Assembly (NCBI GenBank): GCA_034506175.1
Contig: JAPDQB010000012.1
Span: 62,001 to 126,000 of the forward strand
Source: a candidate division KSB1 bacterium
GTDB taxonomy: Bacteria; Zhuqueibacterota; Zhuqueibacteria; Zhuqueibacterales; Zhuqueibacteraceae
DNA: 64,000 nt
Direction of reading: 5' to 3'
Within the stretch, counting starts at the first letter, position 1. Every line of letters begins with the position of its first letter. The position numbers and the translations under genes are program-made. This document shows, in pieces, positions 50,044 through 57,766 of this stretch. The notes under the pieces were generated by a model. The model ran no database searches. It saw nothing but the letters and a program-made list of their open reading frames with translations, and had not been told where the DNA came from.

Positions 50044-50532
50044 ATGAACGCAACGTATATTATCATTAACATTCTGTTGATCGTGCTGATTTTGGTGGGC
50101 GGCGGCTATCTGGCGCGCAGCCGCTTTCGCGTGATGCCGAAGAAGGATGAGAAAGAGATTTGGAAAAAGAATGCTCTGAATTACAACAAGCAACTGGACG
50201 AAGCTTTCCAAAAAAAGAAAGAAGATGATTACAAGAATCTTCTTCACAATGATGCCTCGCGCTACCAGCCCAGGCTGCCCTATCGCATCAAAGGGCCGGG
50301 CGAAGTGATGAAGTGGGTAAAACTGGATATGGAAGCGGCCACTCCCAGCGCCATCAGTATTGTGGAAAACGATGCCAAGCTGTACGATCAAACAGTCGTG
50401 ATTACGTACCACTACATGACCCAATCGAAAATCGGCGAATTGTACACGCAAGGCGTCGGCAAGGTGACTCGCATCTGGGTGCGGGTGGCAGATGGCTGGA
50501 AATTGGCGCACGAGCACATCAGCAGCGGGTGA
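50044..50532 (+). CDS. Membrane-anchored NTF2-like protein
   Basis: A protein of 162 residues. One N-terminal membrane helix (TYIIINILLIVLILVGGGYL), a charged linker KKDEKEIWKKNALNYNKQLD, then about 110 residues with SnoaL/DUF4440-like features: KKEDDYKNLLHNDASRYQPR, DAKLYDQTVVITYHYMTQSK, then VTRIWVRVADGWKLAHEHIS. The last block is typical of NTF2-like folds (RxWVRxxGxWKLxHxHxS). Catalytic role unknown; the fold is used by enzymes and ligand-binding proteins. ATG 50044 chosen because the translated sequence upstream has no coding character. Confidence 0.72.
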   Translation: MNATYIIINILLIVLILVGGGYLARSRFRVMPKKDEKEIWKKNALNYNKQLDEAFQKKKEDDYKNLLHNDASRYQPRLPYRIKGPGEVMKWVKLDMEAATPSAISIVENDAKLYDQTVVITYHYMTQSKIGELYTQGVGKVTRIWVRVADGWKLAHEHISSG

Positions 50533-50608
50533 GCCATGATCGACAAGGCTGGTGGTGGCAGAGTGAAATAACCACAAAAATCGTTGATCGCTGAATCTTG
50601 GATGAAAG

Positions 50609-51163
50609 ATGAGACATGCGACCCTACTCGATCGCCGGCACACGGCCTTGCTGGTGATCGATATTCAAGAGCGCGTCCATGCAGTGATGCGCTTTCGCGA
50701 AGCCGTCGAGACCAATGCCGTGAAATTGATTCGCGGCTGCCAGATTTTGAACGTCCCGATTTTTCTCACCGAGCAATATCCGAAGGGATTGGGGCACACG
50801 ATTTCTTCGATTCGCAACGCCCTGCAAACCGTGCTGCCGCTGCAAAAAATGACGTTTAGCTGCTGCGGCAGCGAGGAGCTGATGGCCGCTGTGAAGGAGA
50901 AAAATGTCCGGCAGGTCGTTTTGGTGGGAATTGAAACGCACGTCTGCGTGTTGCAAACGGCGCTGGATTTGCTGGCGAATGATTATCAAGTACACGTGGT
51001 GCGCGACGCGGTTTCTTCGCGGCATGAATTGGATCATCAAACCGCACTGCAAAGGTTGCAGCAAGCCGGGGCGCTGGTGACGACCACGGAATCGGTGTTG
51101 TTTGAATTGATGGGGCGCGCCGACACGGCGGAATTCAAGGAAGTTTCGAAACTGATCAAATAA
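50609..51163 (+). CDS. Isochorismatase-family cysteine hydrolase
   Basis: A protein of 184 residues of normal family length. Catalytic triad visible: Asp18 in TALLVIDIQERV, Lys in LPLQKMTFSCCGS, and Cys in VLVGIETHVCVLQTALDLLA. The structure has the expected alternating strands and helices with DAVSSRHELDHQTAL. Members act on isochorismate, nicotinamide, N-carbamoyl amides and others; eukaryote-like ISOC1/YcaC relatives have unknown substrates. The gene stands alone between the NTF2-like gene and the convergent penicillin-binding protein. No substrate can be assigned. Confidence 0.88.
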   Translation: MRHATLLDRRHTALLVIDIQERVHAVMRFREAVETNAVKLIRGCQILNVPIFLTEQYPKGLGHTISSIRNALQTVLPLQKMTFSCCGSEELMAAVKEKNVRQVVLVGIETHVCVLQTALDLLANDYQVHVVRDAVSSRHELDHQTALQRLQQAGALVTTTESVLFELMGRADTAEFKEVSKLIK

Positions 51164-51206
51164 ATTGACCAGTCACTCCGAGTGAGCGGTCAATGAAAAT
51201 TCAGGA

Positions 51207-53357
51207 TCAGGACCGCTGCCGCCGCCGATCTCGCCCGCGCCCGCTGTGCACGCTGCAATGGCTGTTGGGTTCGGAGCCGGCCTTGAAAATATCAAAGTAA
51301 ACAGCAGGGCATTCATCGTTCGCCAGGCGTTTGCTGGCGGTGCAAAGCTCGACACGAACAATGGTCCCCGGACTTTGAAAGTCCATTTCCGGCAAGCCCA
51401 AAGAATCGTGCACGGCCTTCATATAGGGCGCCCAAATCGGCAAAGCCACTGCCGCGCCGGTCTCGCCTTTTTCAAACGCCATATCCTGCCGGTCAAATCC
51501 CACCCACACGCCGGTGGCAAGCTGCGGCGTGAAGCCGATAAACCACGCATCGCGAAAATCATTCGTCGTGCCGGTTTTTCCGGCAGCCGGGCGGTAGAAT
51601 TGATATTTTGAGCGTGTCGCGGCGGCCGTCCCCCGATCAACAACCGAACGCAGCATGTCGGTCATGATGAAAGCCGTTTCCTTGCGCAAAACTTCCTTCC
51701 CCTTCGGCTGATTGTCCTCCAAAACATTGCCGTCCTTGTCTTCGACGCGCAAAATTGCCAGCGGCTCCATGCGAATGCCTTGATTGGCAAACGCCGAAAA
51801 CGCCGAGGTAATTTCAATCGGAATCACCTCGCCGGCGCCCAGTGCGATGGCGTCGTACGGCGGAATGTTCGTGGTCAAACCCATGTCGTGAGCGTACTTG
51901 ACGATCACCGAGGGATTGGTGACTTGCTGCACCAGCCGCACCGTCGGCAAATTGAGCGAGCGTGACAGCGCCTCCCGCAACGTTACATAGCCGCCGATGG
52001 TGTTGTCATAATTGTGCGGCCGCCATTCGGTGCCATCCACTTGTTTGACCACCACCGGTTGATTCAAAACCTCATAGGTCGGCGGATAGCCGTTGTCAAT
52101 CACTGCCGTGTAAACAAAAGGCTTGAACGCCGAGCCAGGCTGGCGCTGCGCCTGCACGGCGCGATTGAATTTGTTTTCATCGAAATCCCGTCCGCCGACC
52201 ATGGCACGAATATAACCGGTGCTGTTTTCAAGCGTCACCAGTGCCGCTTGCACCGGACGCCTTTGGCTGAGAATACCATTGAACAGCGCCGAATCCGCCA
52301 TCACCTCCTTCAGCGTCATGCCAAGGGTATCGAGCATCGCCTGGTCAAAAATTTTCAAGTGTTCGCGCTCGGCAACCAGCCGCTTGTTGGTCCGGCGCTG
52401 CATTTCTTGCAGTTGTTGCGCCACGTACTTTTCTGCCAAGCGCTGGGCACGGGTGTCCAGCGTGGTGTAAATCTGCATACCGTCGGTCAAAATGCGCTCC
52501 CCATATTTTTGCCAGAGCAATTGCCGGACATATTCGGTAAAATAAGGCGCAATACCGTAATGCTCGTTGGCCGGTTGATCGAGCACACCCAAAGGCATCG
52601 CCTTGTACGTTTCAAAATCCGTTTTCGACATTTTGCCGGTCAGATACATGTTGGCGAGCACCAGATTGCGGCGCGCCGTACAAGCCGAAGGGTTGCGCAG
52701 GGGCGACAGCGTCTCCGGCCTTTGCACGATCGCCACCAACATCGCGGCCTCGTGCGGCTGCAACTGCTCCACATTTTTGCCGAAATATTTTTGCGCCGCC
52801 ATTTGCACCCCGTGCGTGCCGTGCCCGAGATAAACCTGATTGAGATACATCTCCAAAATTTCGTCTTTGGTATAGGTGCGCTCGATCTGAATGGCGGTAA
52901 GCAGCTCGCGAACTTTGCGCGCGATCGTTTTTTCGGTGGTGAAATAAAGCACGCGCGCCAGTTGCTGCGTAATCGTGCTGGCGCCCTGGCGTTTCTCCAT
53001 GTGAATCACATCGATCAAGATCGCTTGCGCGAAACGCACCGGCGTGAAGCCCCAATGATGATAAAAATTGCGATCTTCCGTCGCAATCAGCGCGTCTTTC
53101 AGAGCTTGGGGAATTTTCTCGAGTGGCACGTAGGATCGCCGTTCTTCAAAAAAATCTTTGATCACCTTGCCGTCCGCCGAAAAAACCCGCGAGACGAGTT
53201 TGGGGCGGATTTGGCTTTCCTCGAGCATGGTCAGCGAAGGCAAATCCTGGCTGAGCTGATAAATGTAGATCAAGCCCGGGATGCTGATCATCGCCAACAG
53301 CACGCCGAAAACAATCCAGGTCGTTTTCGACTTCAGCGTGACCGATGAGAAATTCAT
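51207..53357 (-). CDS. mrcA: Penicillin-binding protein 1A-type (transglycosylase plus transpeptidase)
   Basis: A protein of 716 residues from ATG 53357, where a short hydrophobic anchor begins (TTWIVFGVLLAMISIPGLIY). GT51 domain: catalytic Glu in IATEDRNFYHHWGFTP, RQGASTITQQLARVLYFTTE, RKVRELLTAIQIERTYTKDE and MYLNQVYLGHGTHGVQMAAQ. Transpeptidase domain: SxxK in PGSAFKPFVYTA, SxN in LSRSLNLPTVR and KTG in GKTGTTNDFRDAWFIG. It polymerises and crosslinks peptidoglycan in the periplasm. The gene name follows the general PBP1A family; PBP1a-like numbering varies between groups. An upstream extension to 53474 has no coding character. Confidence 0.93.
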   Translation of the reverse strand: MNFSSVTLKSKTTWIVFGVLLAMISIPGLIYIYQLSQDLPSLTMLEESQIRPKLVSRVFSADGKVIKDFFEERRSYVPLEKIPQALKDALIATEDRNFYHHWGFTPVRFAQAILIDVIHMEKRQGASTITQQLARVLYFTTEKTIARKVRELLTAIQIERTYTKDEILEMYLNQVYLGHGTHGVQMAAQKYFGKNVEQLQPHEAAMLVAIVQRPETLSPLRNPSACTARRNLVLANMYLTGKMSKTDFETYKAMPLGVLDQPANEHYGIAPYFTEYVRQLLWQKYGERILTDGMQIYTTLDTRAQRLAEKYVAQQLQEMQRRTNKRLVAEREHLKIFDQAMLDTLGMTLKEVMADSALFNGILSQRRPVQAALVTLENSTGYIRAMVGGRDFDENKFNRAVQAQRQPGSAFKPFVYTAVIDNGYPPTYEVLNQPVVVKQVDGTEWRPHNYDNTIGGYVTLREALSRSLNLPTVRLVQQVTNPSVIVKYAHDMGLTTNIPPYDAIALGAGEVIPIEITSAFSAFANQGIRMEPLAILRVEDKDGNVLEDNQPKGKEVLRKETAFIMTDMLRSVVDRGTAAATRSKYQFYRPAAGKTGTTNDFRDAWFIGFTPQLATGVWVGFDRQDMAFEKGETGAAVALPIWAPYMKAVHDSLGLPEMDFQSPGTIVRVELCTASKRLANDECPAVYFDIFKAGSEPNSHCSVHSGRGRDRRRQRS

Positions 53358-53487
53358 AGCGTGATCCTCTAAAATCTTGTCGCGGCCTGCCGGTGATGGC
53401 AACGACTTTTGAAATGCAGATCGCGGCAGTTCGCGCGGCGAATTTTGTACTTGATGCCGAAAGTAGCGTTTCATGAAAATATATAAA

Positions 53488-53865
53488 CTAGCCGAGCAGT
53501 TTGACCTCGGCTTTGGTGAAATCGACGATCAGTTTGGAGCCAACCCTTTCTAAAAATTTCATGCCAATTAGTTCATCGCCGGGTACGATTTCTACCTTCA
53601 CCCGCTTGGTTCTAACTTTCACCCATCCTTTAAAAACCGGCAGCTGAATATTTCTGTGGGTTGCCAATGTGAAATGGGTAAAATTGAGAAATTTGAGATT
53701 CAGCTTTGGGAGCAGGGCGTACGGCACGACAATATAACCGGTAAAACCGGTATCTACTACAAAGCGATACTCTCCAGCAGACGAAAAATTCAAATTTCCT
53801 TGTTGATCAATCGTAACGGATACAATCGGTTTCCGATTTCGAATTACCCCTTTGATTAAGATCAT
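53488..53865 (-). CDS. Clan AA (retropepsin-like) aspartic protease, single domain
   Basis: A protein of 125 residues. Asp-Thr-Gly active site in YRFVVDTGFTGYIVVPYALL, then LPVFKGWVKVRTKRVKVEIV and the closing IGMKFLERVGSKLIVDFTKA, where I-G-M before a helix is the second conserved motif. Retropepsins act as homodimers. It overlaps by 4 bases the upstream gene, which encodes a DUF5678-like protein. The pair corresponds to the two modules of the fused proteins at 27175, 33140 and 42294. Function in this bacterium is not known; such proteins occur beside unknown DUFs in many genomes. Confidence 0.78.
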   Translation of the reverse strand: MILIKGVIRNRKPIVSVTIDQQGNLNFSSAGEYRFVVDTGFTGYIVVPYALLPKLNLKFLNFTHFTLATHRNIQLPVFKGWVKVRTKRVKVEIVPGDELIGMKFLERVGSKLIVDFTKAEVKLLG

Positions 53866-54113
53866 AACTTGTGGAATCCTCCCTTATGCTCATAGACCGC
53901 TGGATAGCCAATTCGAATACAATAAAAAACAGCGTTCGGATATTTCTTTCTGCCCTTCTCAACAGCATTGATCATGTCCTTGCCGAGAAAGTAATTTCCA
54001 CTATCCGGGTCAATGGCGGCAATCATCCCTTTGTGTTTGGCTTCCAATGCCTCAATTTTTTTTATAAGCGACTTGGAAGGCATTTTGAGTTTGGGAATTT
54101 CGCTCAATTCCAT
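53862..54113 (-). CDS. DUF5678-like partner of the aspartic protease
   Basis: A protein of 83 residues. The stretch KGMIAAIDPDSGNYFLGKDM and KYPNAVFYCIRIGYPAVYEH resembles DUF5678-type domains, which have an alternating strand-helix layout. The first 20 residues are a charged helix (LKMPSKSLIKKIEALEAKHK). Its last 4 bases overlap the start of the aspartic protease gene, a sign of coupled translation. Layout small domain then protease is also that of the fused copies in this window. It may serve as inhibitor, substrate or partner, but the sequence does not decide. Confidence 0.6.
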   Translation of the reverse strand: MELSEIPKLKMPSKSLIKKIEALEAKHKGMIAAIDPDSGNYFLGKDMINAVEKGRKKYPNAVFYCIRIGYPAVYEHKGGFHKL

Positions 54114-54140
54114 GTCAGCCTCCTTTGGATTACACCATTT

Positions 54141-54932
54141 CTACGATAAAACTTCAACCGAGTTCATCGATTTTTGACAAGTTTTTTGCATGCCGGCAAA
54201 ATACGGCTTCTGCTCCGGCCAGGTCAACAATTGCGGCCCGTTTTCGTCGAAGTGACAATAGGTAAAATGCTCCATCCAATCACCGAGATTGATGAACAGC
54301 TTTTGCTCGATGGATTCAAACAGCGGCTTATGCGTGTGCCCCATGATCACGACGTCATGGCCTTCGGCGAATTTTTCCTCGGCGTAGCTGCGGTAATCCC
54401 GCTCCCAGGTGTTGGGATTGTCTTTGACGGACCGGCTGGTGTGCGACACCAATTTGGCGAACGGAATGCCGACATCCGGATGCACCCAGCGATACAACTT
54501 GATATTGACCGGATTCTTGAAAATGCGCTTCATCAAACGATAACCGCCGTCGTTTTTCGCCACGCCGTCGCCGTGAATGAGGTAACAGTTATAACCGCAC
54601 AACTGGCGAACGAGATGATTTTCATGCAGCGTGAGGCCAACTTCATTTCGCAAAAAATCTCCCATCCACAAATCGTGATTGCCGGCAACATAGTCAATCG
54701 GCAAACCGGCGGCGCGCAGCTCGTAAAGTTTTGCCAGCACCGCAAAATTGCGGTTGGGAATCGCATGGCGATATTCAAACCAAAAATCGAACAAATCGCC
54801 GACAATAAACAAGCCGGCCGCATGATGTTTGACGTGATCGAGAAACTCGAGCACCCGGCGCTGGCGCAAGCCTTCGTCCTCGCGATTGGGCGCGCCGAGA
54901 TGGGCATCGGAGAAAAAAAAGTAAGCCGCCAT
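54141..54932 (-). CDS. lpxH: UDP-2,3-diacylglucosamine diphosphatase-like metallophosphoesterase
   Basis: A protein of 263 residues of the calcineurin-like phosphoesterase fold. Metal-binding motifs: SDAHLG at residues 8-13, GDLFDFW at about 45-51, GNHDLW at about 81-86, YLIHGDG, and GHTHKP. This order with FFSDAHLG matches LpxH/LpxG-type enzymes, which cleave UDP-2,3-diacylglucosamine to lipid X and UMP in lipid A synthesis. The FDFWFEYR block is also typical. It gives evidence that the organism makes lipid A. No other lpx gene is close. The gene has no apparent operon partner upstream. Confidence 0.87.
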   Translation of the reverse strand: MAAYFFFSDAHLGAPNREDEGLRQRRVLEFLDHVKHHAAGLFIVGDLFDFWFEYRHAIPNRNFAVLAKLYELRAAGLPIDYVAGNHDLWMGDFLRNEVGLTLHENHLVRQLCGYNCYLIHGDGVAKNDGGYRLMKRIFKNPVNIKLYRWVHPDVGIPFAKLVSHTSRSVKDNPNTWERDYRSYAEEKFAEGHDVVIMGHTHKPLFESIEQKLFINLGDWMEHFTYCHFDENGPQLLTWPEQKPYFAGMQKTCQKSMNSVEVLS

Positions 54933-55107
54933 TTTGCACTAAGAACGATTGTATCAAAATTGGTATTGTGTATTTAATTTATGGAAATGCAAAACCAAAT
55001 GCAAGCCTTCATTATCTCAGTCCATCGAGCCGGTGGATTAACATTCACCTCGAGCTGGACGCCTCTTTAAAGCAACGCCGACTCCCGCAAATTCAAAACA
55101 TTCCAAT

Positions 55108-55136
55108 TTGCTTTTTTTGACTTGCCGTGGTATATT
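55108..55136 (+). promoter_or_regulatory. Putative promoter of the alcohol dehydrogenase gene
   Basis: TTGCTT at 55108-55113, 17 bases, then TATATT at 55131-55136. The start codons at 55164 or 55176 follow at 28 or 40 bases. Confidence 0.55.
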
Positions 55137-55163
55137 GAATGACCGTAATTTTATTGCAACCGG

Positions 55164-56177
55164 ATGGTGTTTGTCATGCGCGCGATGTGCTGTGAAAATC
55201 CTTGCCCCCTCAATCAAAATTCTTTGGCGCTCGTTGAAGCCTCGATGCCGGAGCCTGCTGCTCATGAAATCCGCCTGCAAATTCAAGCGTGTGGAATTTG
55301 TCACACCGACTTGCACGTGGTCGAGGGCGATTTGCCGCCGCAAAAACAGCCGATCATTCCCGGACATCAAATCATCGGCGTGGTCGAGGCGATTGGCGAT
55401 GGTGTGCAGCGTTTCAAAATCGGCGATCGCGCCGGCGTGCCGTGGCTCAATCGAACTTGCGGCGCCTGTGTTTTTTGCCAGCGCGGCAAAGAGAACCTTT
55501 GCGAAAACGCGCGCTTTACCGGCTATCACGTTGACGGCGGCTTTGCGGAATACATGGTGGTGCACGAAGATTTTGCTTACGCGATTCCCGCGGCGTTTTC
55601 CCCGGATGCCGCCGCGCCGTTGCTGTGCGCCGGCGTGATCGGCTATCGCGCCCTGCGCTTGAGCGATATTCAAAGCGGCCAGCGTCTCGGCTTGTTCGGT
55701 TTCGGCGCTTCGGCGCATCTGGTGATTCAAATCGCGCGGCATTGGAATTGTGAAATTTTCGTTTTCTCGCGCAGCGCCGCACATCGAAAATTGGCCGAAA
55801 CTTTGGGCGCAGCCTGGACCGGCAGCGCCGAAGAAACCGCGCCGGCGAAGCTTGATAGCGCGATTGTTTTCGCGCCGAGCGGTTGGATCGTTCATGCCGC
55901 GCTGCAAAATTTGCAAAAAGGCGGCACGGTGGCTCTGGCCGGAATTCACCTGAGCCCGATTCCGGAAATGAATTACGGCCTGATTTATCACGAGCGCACG
56001 CTGCGCAGCGTTGCCAACAGCACGCGCGATGACGTGCGTGAATTGTTGCAGCTCGCGGTGACGATTCCTTTGCGCTCCAAAGTTGAAGTGTTTCCGTTAG
56101 CCGAAGCCAACCGCGCCTTACAGCTCTTGAAAGCCGGACAAATCAACGGCGCCGGCGTTTTGGAAATTGGTTTGTAG
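55164..56177 (+). CDS. Zinc-binding alcohol dehydrogenase (MDR family)
   Basis: A protein of 337 residues (ATG 55176 would give 333). Catalytic zinc ligands: Cys in ACGICHTDLHVVEG, His and Glu in IIPGHQIIGVVE, and Cys near position 160. Structural zinc: four Cys in RTCGACVFCQRGKENLCENA. The NAD-binding motif is GLFGFGASAHLVIQIARHW. Length and blocks match the AdhP/zinc-dependent group that includes propanol-preferring dehydrogenases. Oxidises alcohols or reduces aldehydes. A long AT-rich palindrome follows the gene. Confidence 0.9.
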   Translation: MVFVMRAMCCENPCPLNQNSLALVEASMPEPAAHEIRLQIQACGICHTDLHVVEGDLPPQKQPIIPGHQIIGVVEAIGDGVQRFKIGDRAGVPWLNRTCGACVFCQRGKENLCENARFTGYHVDGGFAEYMVVHEDFAYAIPAAFSPDAAAPLLCAGVIGYRALRLSDIQSGQRLGLFGFGASAHLVIQIARHWNCEIFVFSRSAAHRKLAETLGAAWTGSAEETAPAKLDSAIVFAPSGWIVHAALQNLQKGGTVALAGIHLSPIPEMNYGLIYHERTLRSVANSTRDDVRELLQLAVTIPLRSKVEVFPLAEANRALQLLKAGQINGAGVLEIGL

Positions 56178-56193
56178 TGTAGTTGTCAAATGG

Positions 56194-56230
56194 TAAATTT
56201 TAAATTGAAAAATTTTCAATTTTAAATTTA
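56194..56230. repeat. AT-only palindrome after the dehydrogenase gene
   Basis: Arms AAATTGAAAA (56202-56211) and TTTTCAATTT (56213-56222) are perfect, with one central base. After a T-T mismatch seven more pairs follow, giving an 18-position stem with one mismatch. It lies 17 bases after the stop codon and may act as a weak bidirectional terminator or processing site. Confidence 0.5.
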
Positions 56231-56253
56231 ACAAAAATTCTAATGGAATTTTT

Positions 56254-56736
56254 ATGCCCCATCCTGAAATTCAAATTTTGCTGTCTGTCATCGACCAAGC
56301 CTACGACCGCAAATCCTGGCACGGCACCAATTTGCGCGGCTCGGTTCGCGGACTGCCGGCGAAACAAGCCGCGTGGCGACCGGCGCCGAATCGTCACAAT
56401 ATTTGGGAGATCGTCGTTCACGCCGCTTACTGGAAATATGCCGTGTATCGCCGCCTCACCGGCGAGCCGCGCGGCTCCTTTTCTCTAAAAGGCTCGAATT
56501 GGTTCGTTCGCCCGCACGAAGCGACTGAAGCCGCCTGGAAAGCGGATCTCGCGCTGCTCACTGAAACGCATCAATCGTTGCGCGCCGCCATCGCTGAAAT
56601 GGAGGCGAAAGCGCTTTATAAAATTCCCGCCGGCAGCAAGCTCAACAACTTTACGCTCATTTCCGGCATCGCGGCGCACGATTTATATCATGCCGGACAG
56701 ATTCAATTGTTGAAACGTCTGATGAAGACAAAATAA
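56254..56736 (+). CDS. DinB-family protein
   Basis: A protein of 160 residues. The DinB/YfiT four-helix fold is seen from IQILLSVIDQAYDRKSWHGT, IWEIVVHAAYWKYAVYRRL (first metal His) and the C-terminal ISGIAAHDLYHAGQIQLLKR, where HDLYHAGQ carries the two others. These proteins often bind divalent metal with three His; some are thiol-dependent transferases or DNA-damage inducible. No partner in the neighbourhood. The start ATG is 77 bases after the dehydrogenase stop, past the AT palindrome. Confidence 0.85.
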   Translation: MPHPEIQILLSVIDQAYDRKSWHGTNLRGSVRGLPAKQAAWRPAPNRHNIWEIVVHAAYWKYAVYRRLTGEPRGSFSLKGSNWFVRPHEATEAAWKADLALLTETHQSLRAAIAEMEAKALYKIPAGSKLNNFTLISGIAAHDLYHAGQIQLLKRLMKTK

Positions 56737-56807
56737 AGGCGGCAACTTTTTTTACAAAAAAACGTCCTAAAAATCGCAGCATTACATTTGACAAAAAACC
56801 AATTTTG

Positions 56808-56824
56808 CGGCAGAGTAACTGCCG
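56808..56824 (+). promoter_or_regulatory. Small inverted repeat in the leader of the ABC operon
   Basis: CGGCAG and CTGCCG flank AGTAA. It lies 23 bases before the start codon, directly after TTGACA at 56788-56793. The spacing suits an operator overlapping the promoter, but no good -10 hexamer is seen at 17 bases. Confidence 0.3.
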
Positions 56825-56846
56825 TTTTAATCATCGGAGGAGGACT

Positions 56847-57746
56847 ATGCCAACCCTGCAGCTTGAAAACATCAGCAAATCTTTTGGCAAACTGGAAGCG
56901 GTGAAGGATCTGAGTTTGGCGGTTGCGCCGGGAACGATCTACGGTTTTCTCGGGCCCAACGGCGCCGGCAAAACCACGACAATCCGCATGATCATGGAAA
57001 TCATTTTGCCGGACAGCGGTCAGATTCTCATCAACGGCACGCCGAACACCTCGCGCGAAGTGCTGGACCGCGTCGGCTATCTGCCGGAGGAGCGCGGCGT
57101 CTACCGTAAAATGAAAGTCCGCGAAGCGCTCGAATTTTTTGCCGAGCTTAAGGGATTAAAGAAAAATGAACACAAAAAAAGGATTGACGGCTGGACCGAG
57201 CGTTTTGGCATGGCTGATGTTCAAACAAAAAAAATGGAAGAGCTTTCCAAGGGCAATCAGCAAAAAATTCAATTTCTCACCGCCGTCCTCCACGAACCCG
57301 ATCTCATCATTCTCGATGAGCCGTTCATGGGCCTCGACCCGGTCAATGCCGAGCTGATCAAGGAAGTGATTTTGGAACAAAAAAAGCGCGGCGCCGCCGT
57401 GGTGTTCTCGACGCATATTATGGAATCCGCCGAAAAACTCTGTGACGGAATTTGTTTGATCAACAAAGGCCGGAAAGTTTTGGACGGCGAAGTCAAGCAG
57501 GTCAAACGCAATTTCGGCCGCAACAGCGTGATTCTGGCTTACGACGGCAAATCGGATTTTCTCAAAAACAATGGCATGGTCGAGCGGTACAATGATTCCG
57601 GCAATTACGTCGAGGTTCAGCTTCGCCAGGGCGCCAGCCCGCAGGCCTTGCTGGCCGCCGCCATGCAGCACGCCGAGATTTTCCGTTTCGAAATCGTCGA
57701 GCCCTCGCTGCACGAAATTTTCATCACCACGGTCAAGGAGAATTGA
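56847..57746 (+). CDS. ABC transporter ATP-binding protein (NatA-like)
   Basis: A protein of 299 residues from ATG 56847, with GGAGGAGG upstream. Walker A GPNGAGKTT at about 36-44, signature LSKGNQQKIQFLTA, Walker B DLIILDEPFMGLDPV and H-loop VVFSTHIMESAEKL. The C-terminal extra domain (about 215-299) is usual for the NatA/YhaQ group. Works with the two permeases coded just behind, exporting an unknown substrate such as sodium, drugs or peptides. NatAB in Bacillus is a Na export system. The signature KGNQQK is common in this subfamily. Confidence 0.93.
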   Translation: MPTLQLENISKSFGKLEAVKDLSLAVAPGTIYGFLGPNGAGKTTTIRMIMEIILPDSGQILINGTPNTSREVLDRVGYLPEERGVYRKMKVREALEFFAELKGLKKNEHKKRIDGWTERFGMADVQTKKMEELSKGNQQKIQFLTAVLHEPDLIILDEPFMGLDPVNAELIKEVILEQKKRGAAVVFSTHIMESAEKLCDGICLINKGRKVLDGEVKQVKRNFGRNSVILAYDGKSDFLKNNGMVERYNDSGNYVEVQLRQGASPQALLAAAMQHAEIFRFEIVEPSLHEIFITTVKEN

Positions 57747-57766
57747 AGCGCAAGAGGAAAACGAGC

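Noticed and set aside
56788-56816. A full promoter with TTGACA before the ABC operon
   Set aside because: The -35 is perfect, but at 16 to 18 bases distance no acceptable -10 hexamer exists (CAGAGT at 17). Only the inverted repeat was kept, at low confidence.
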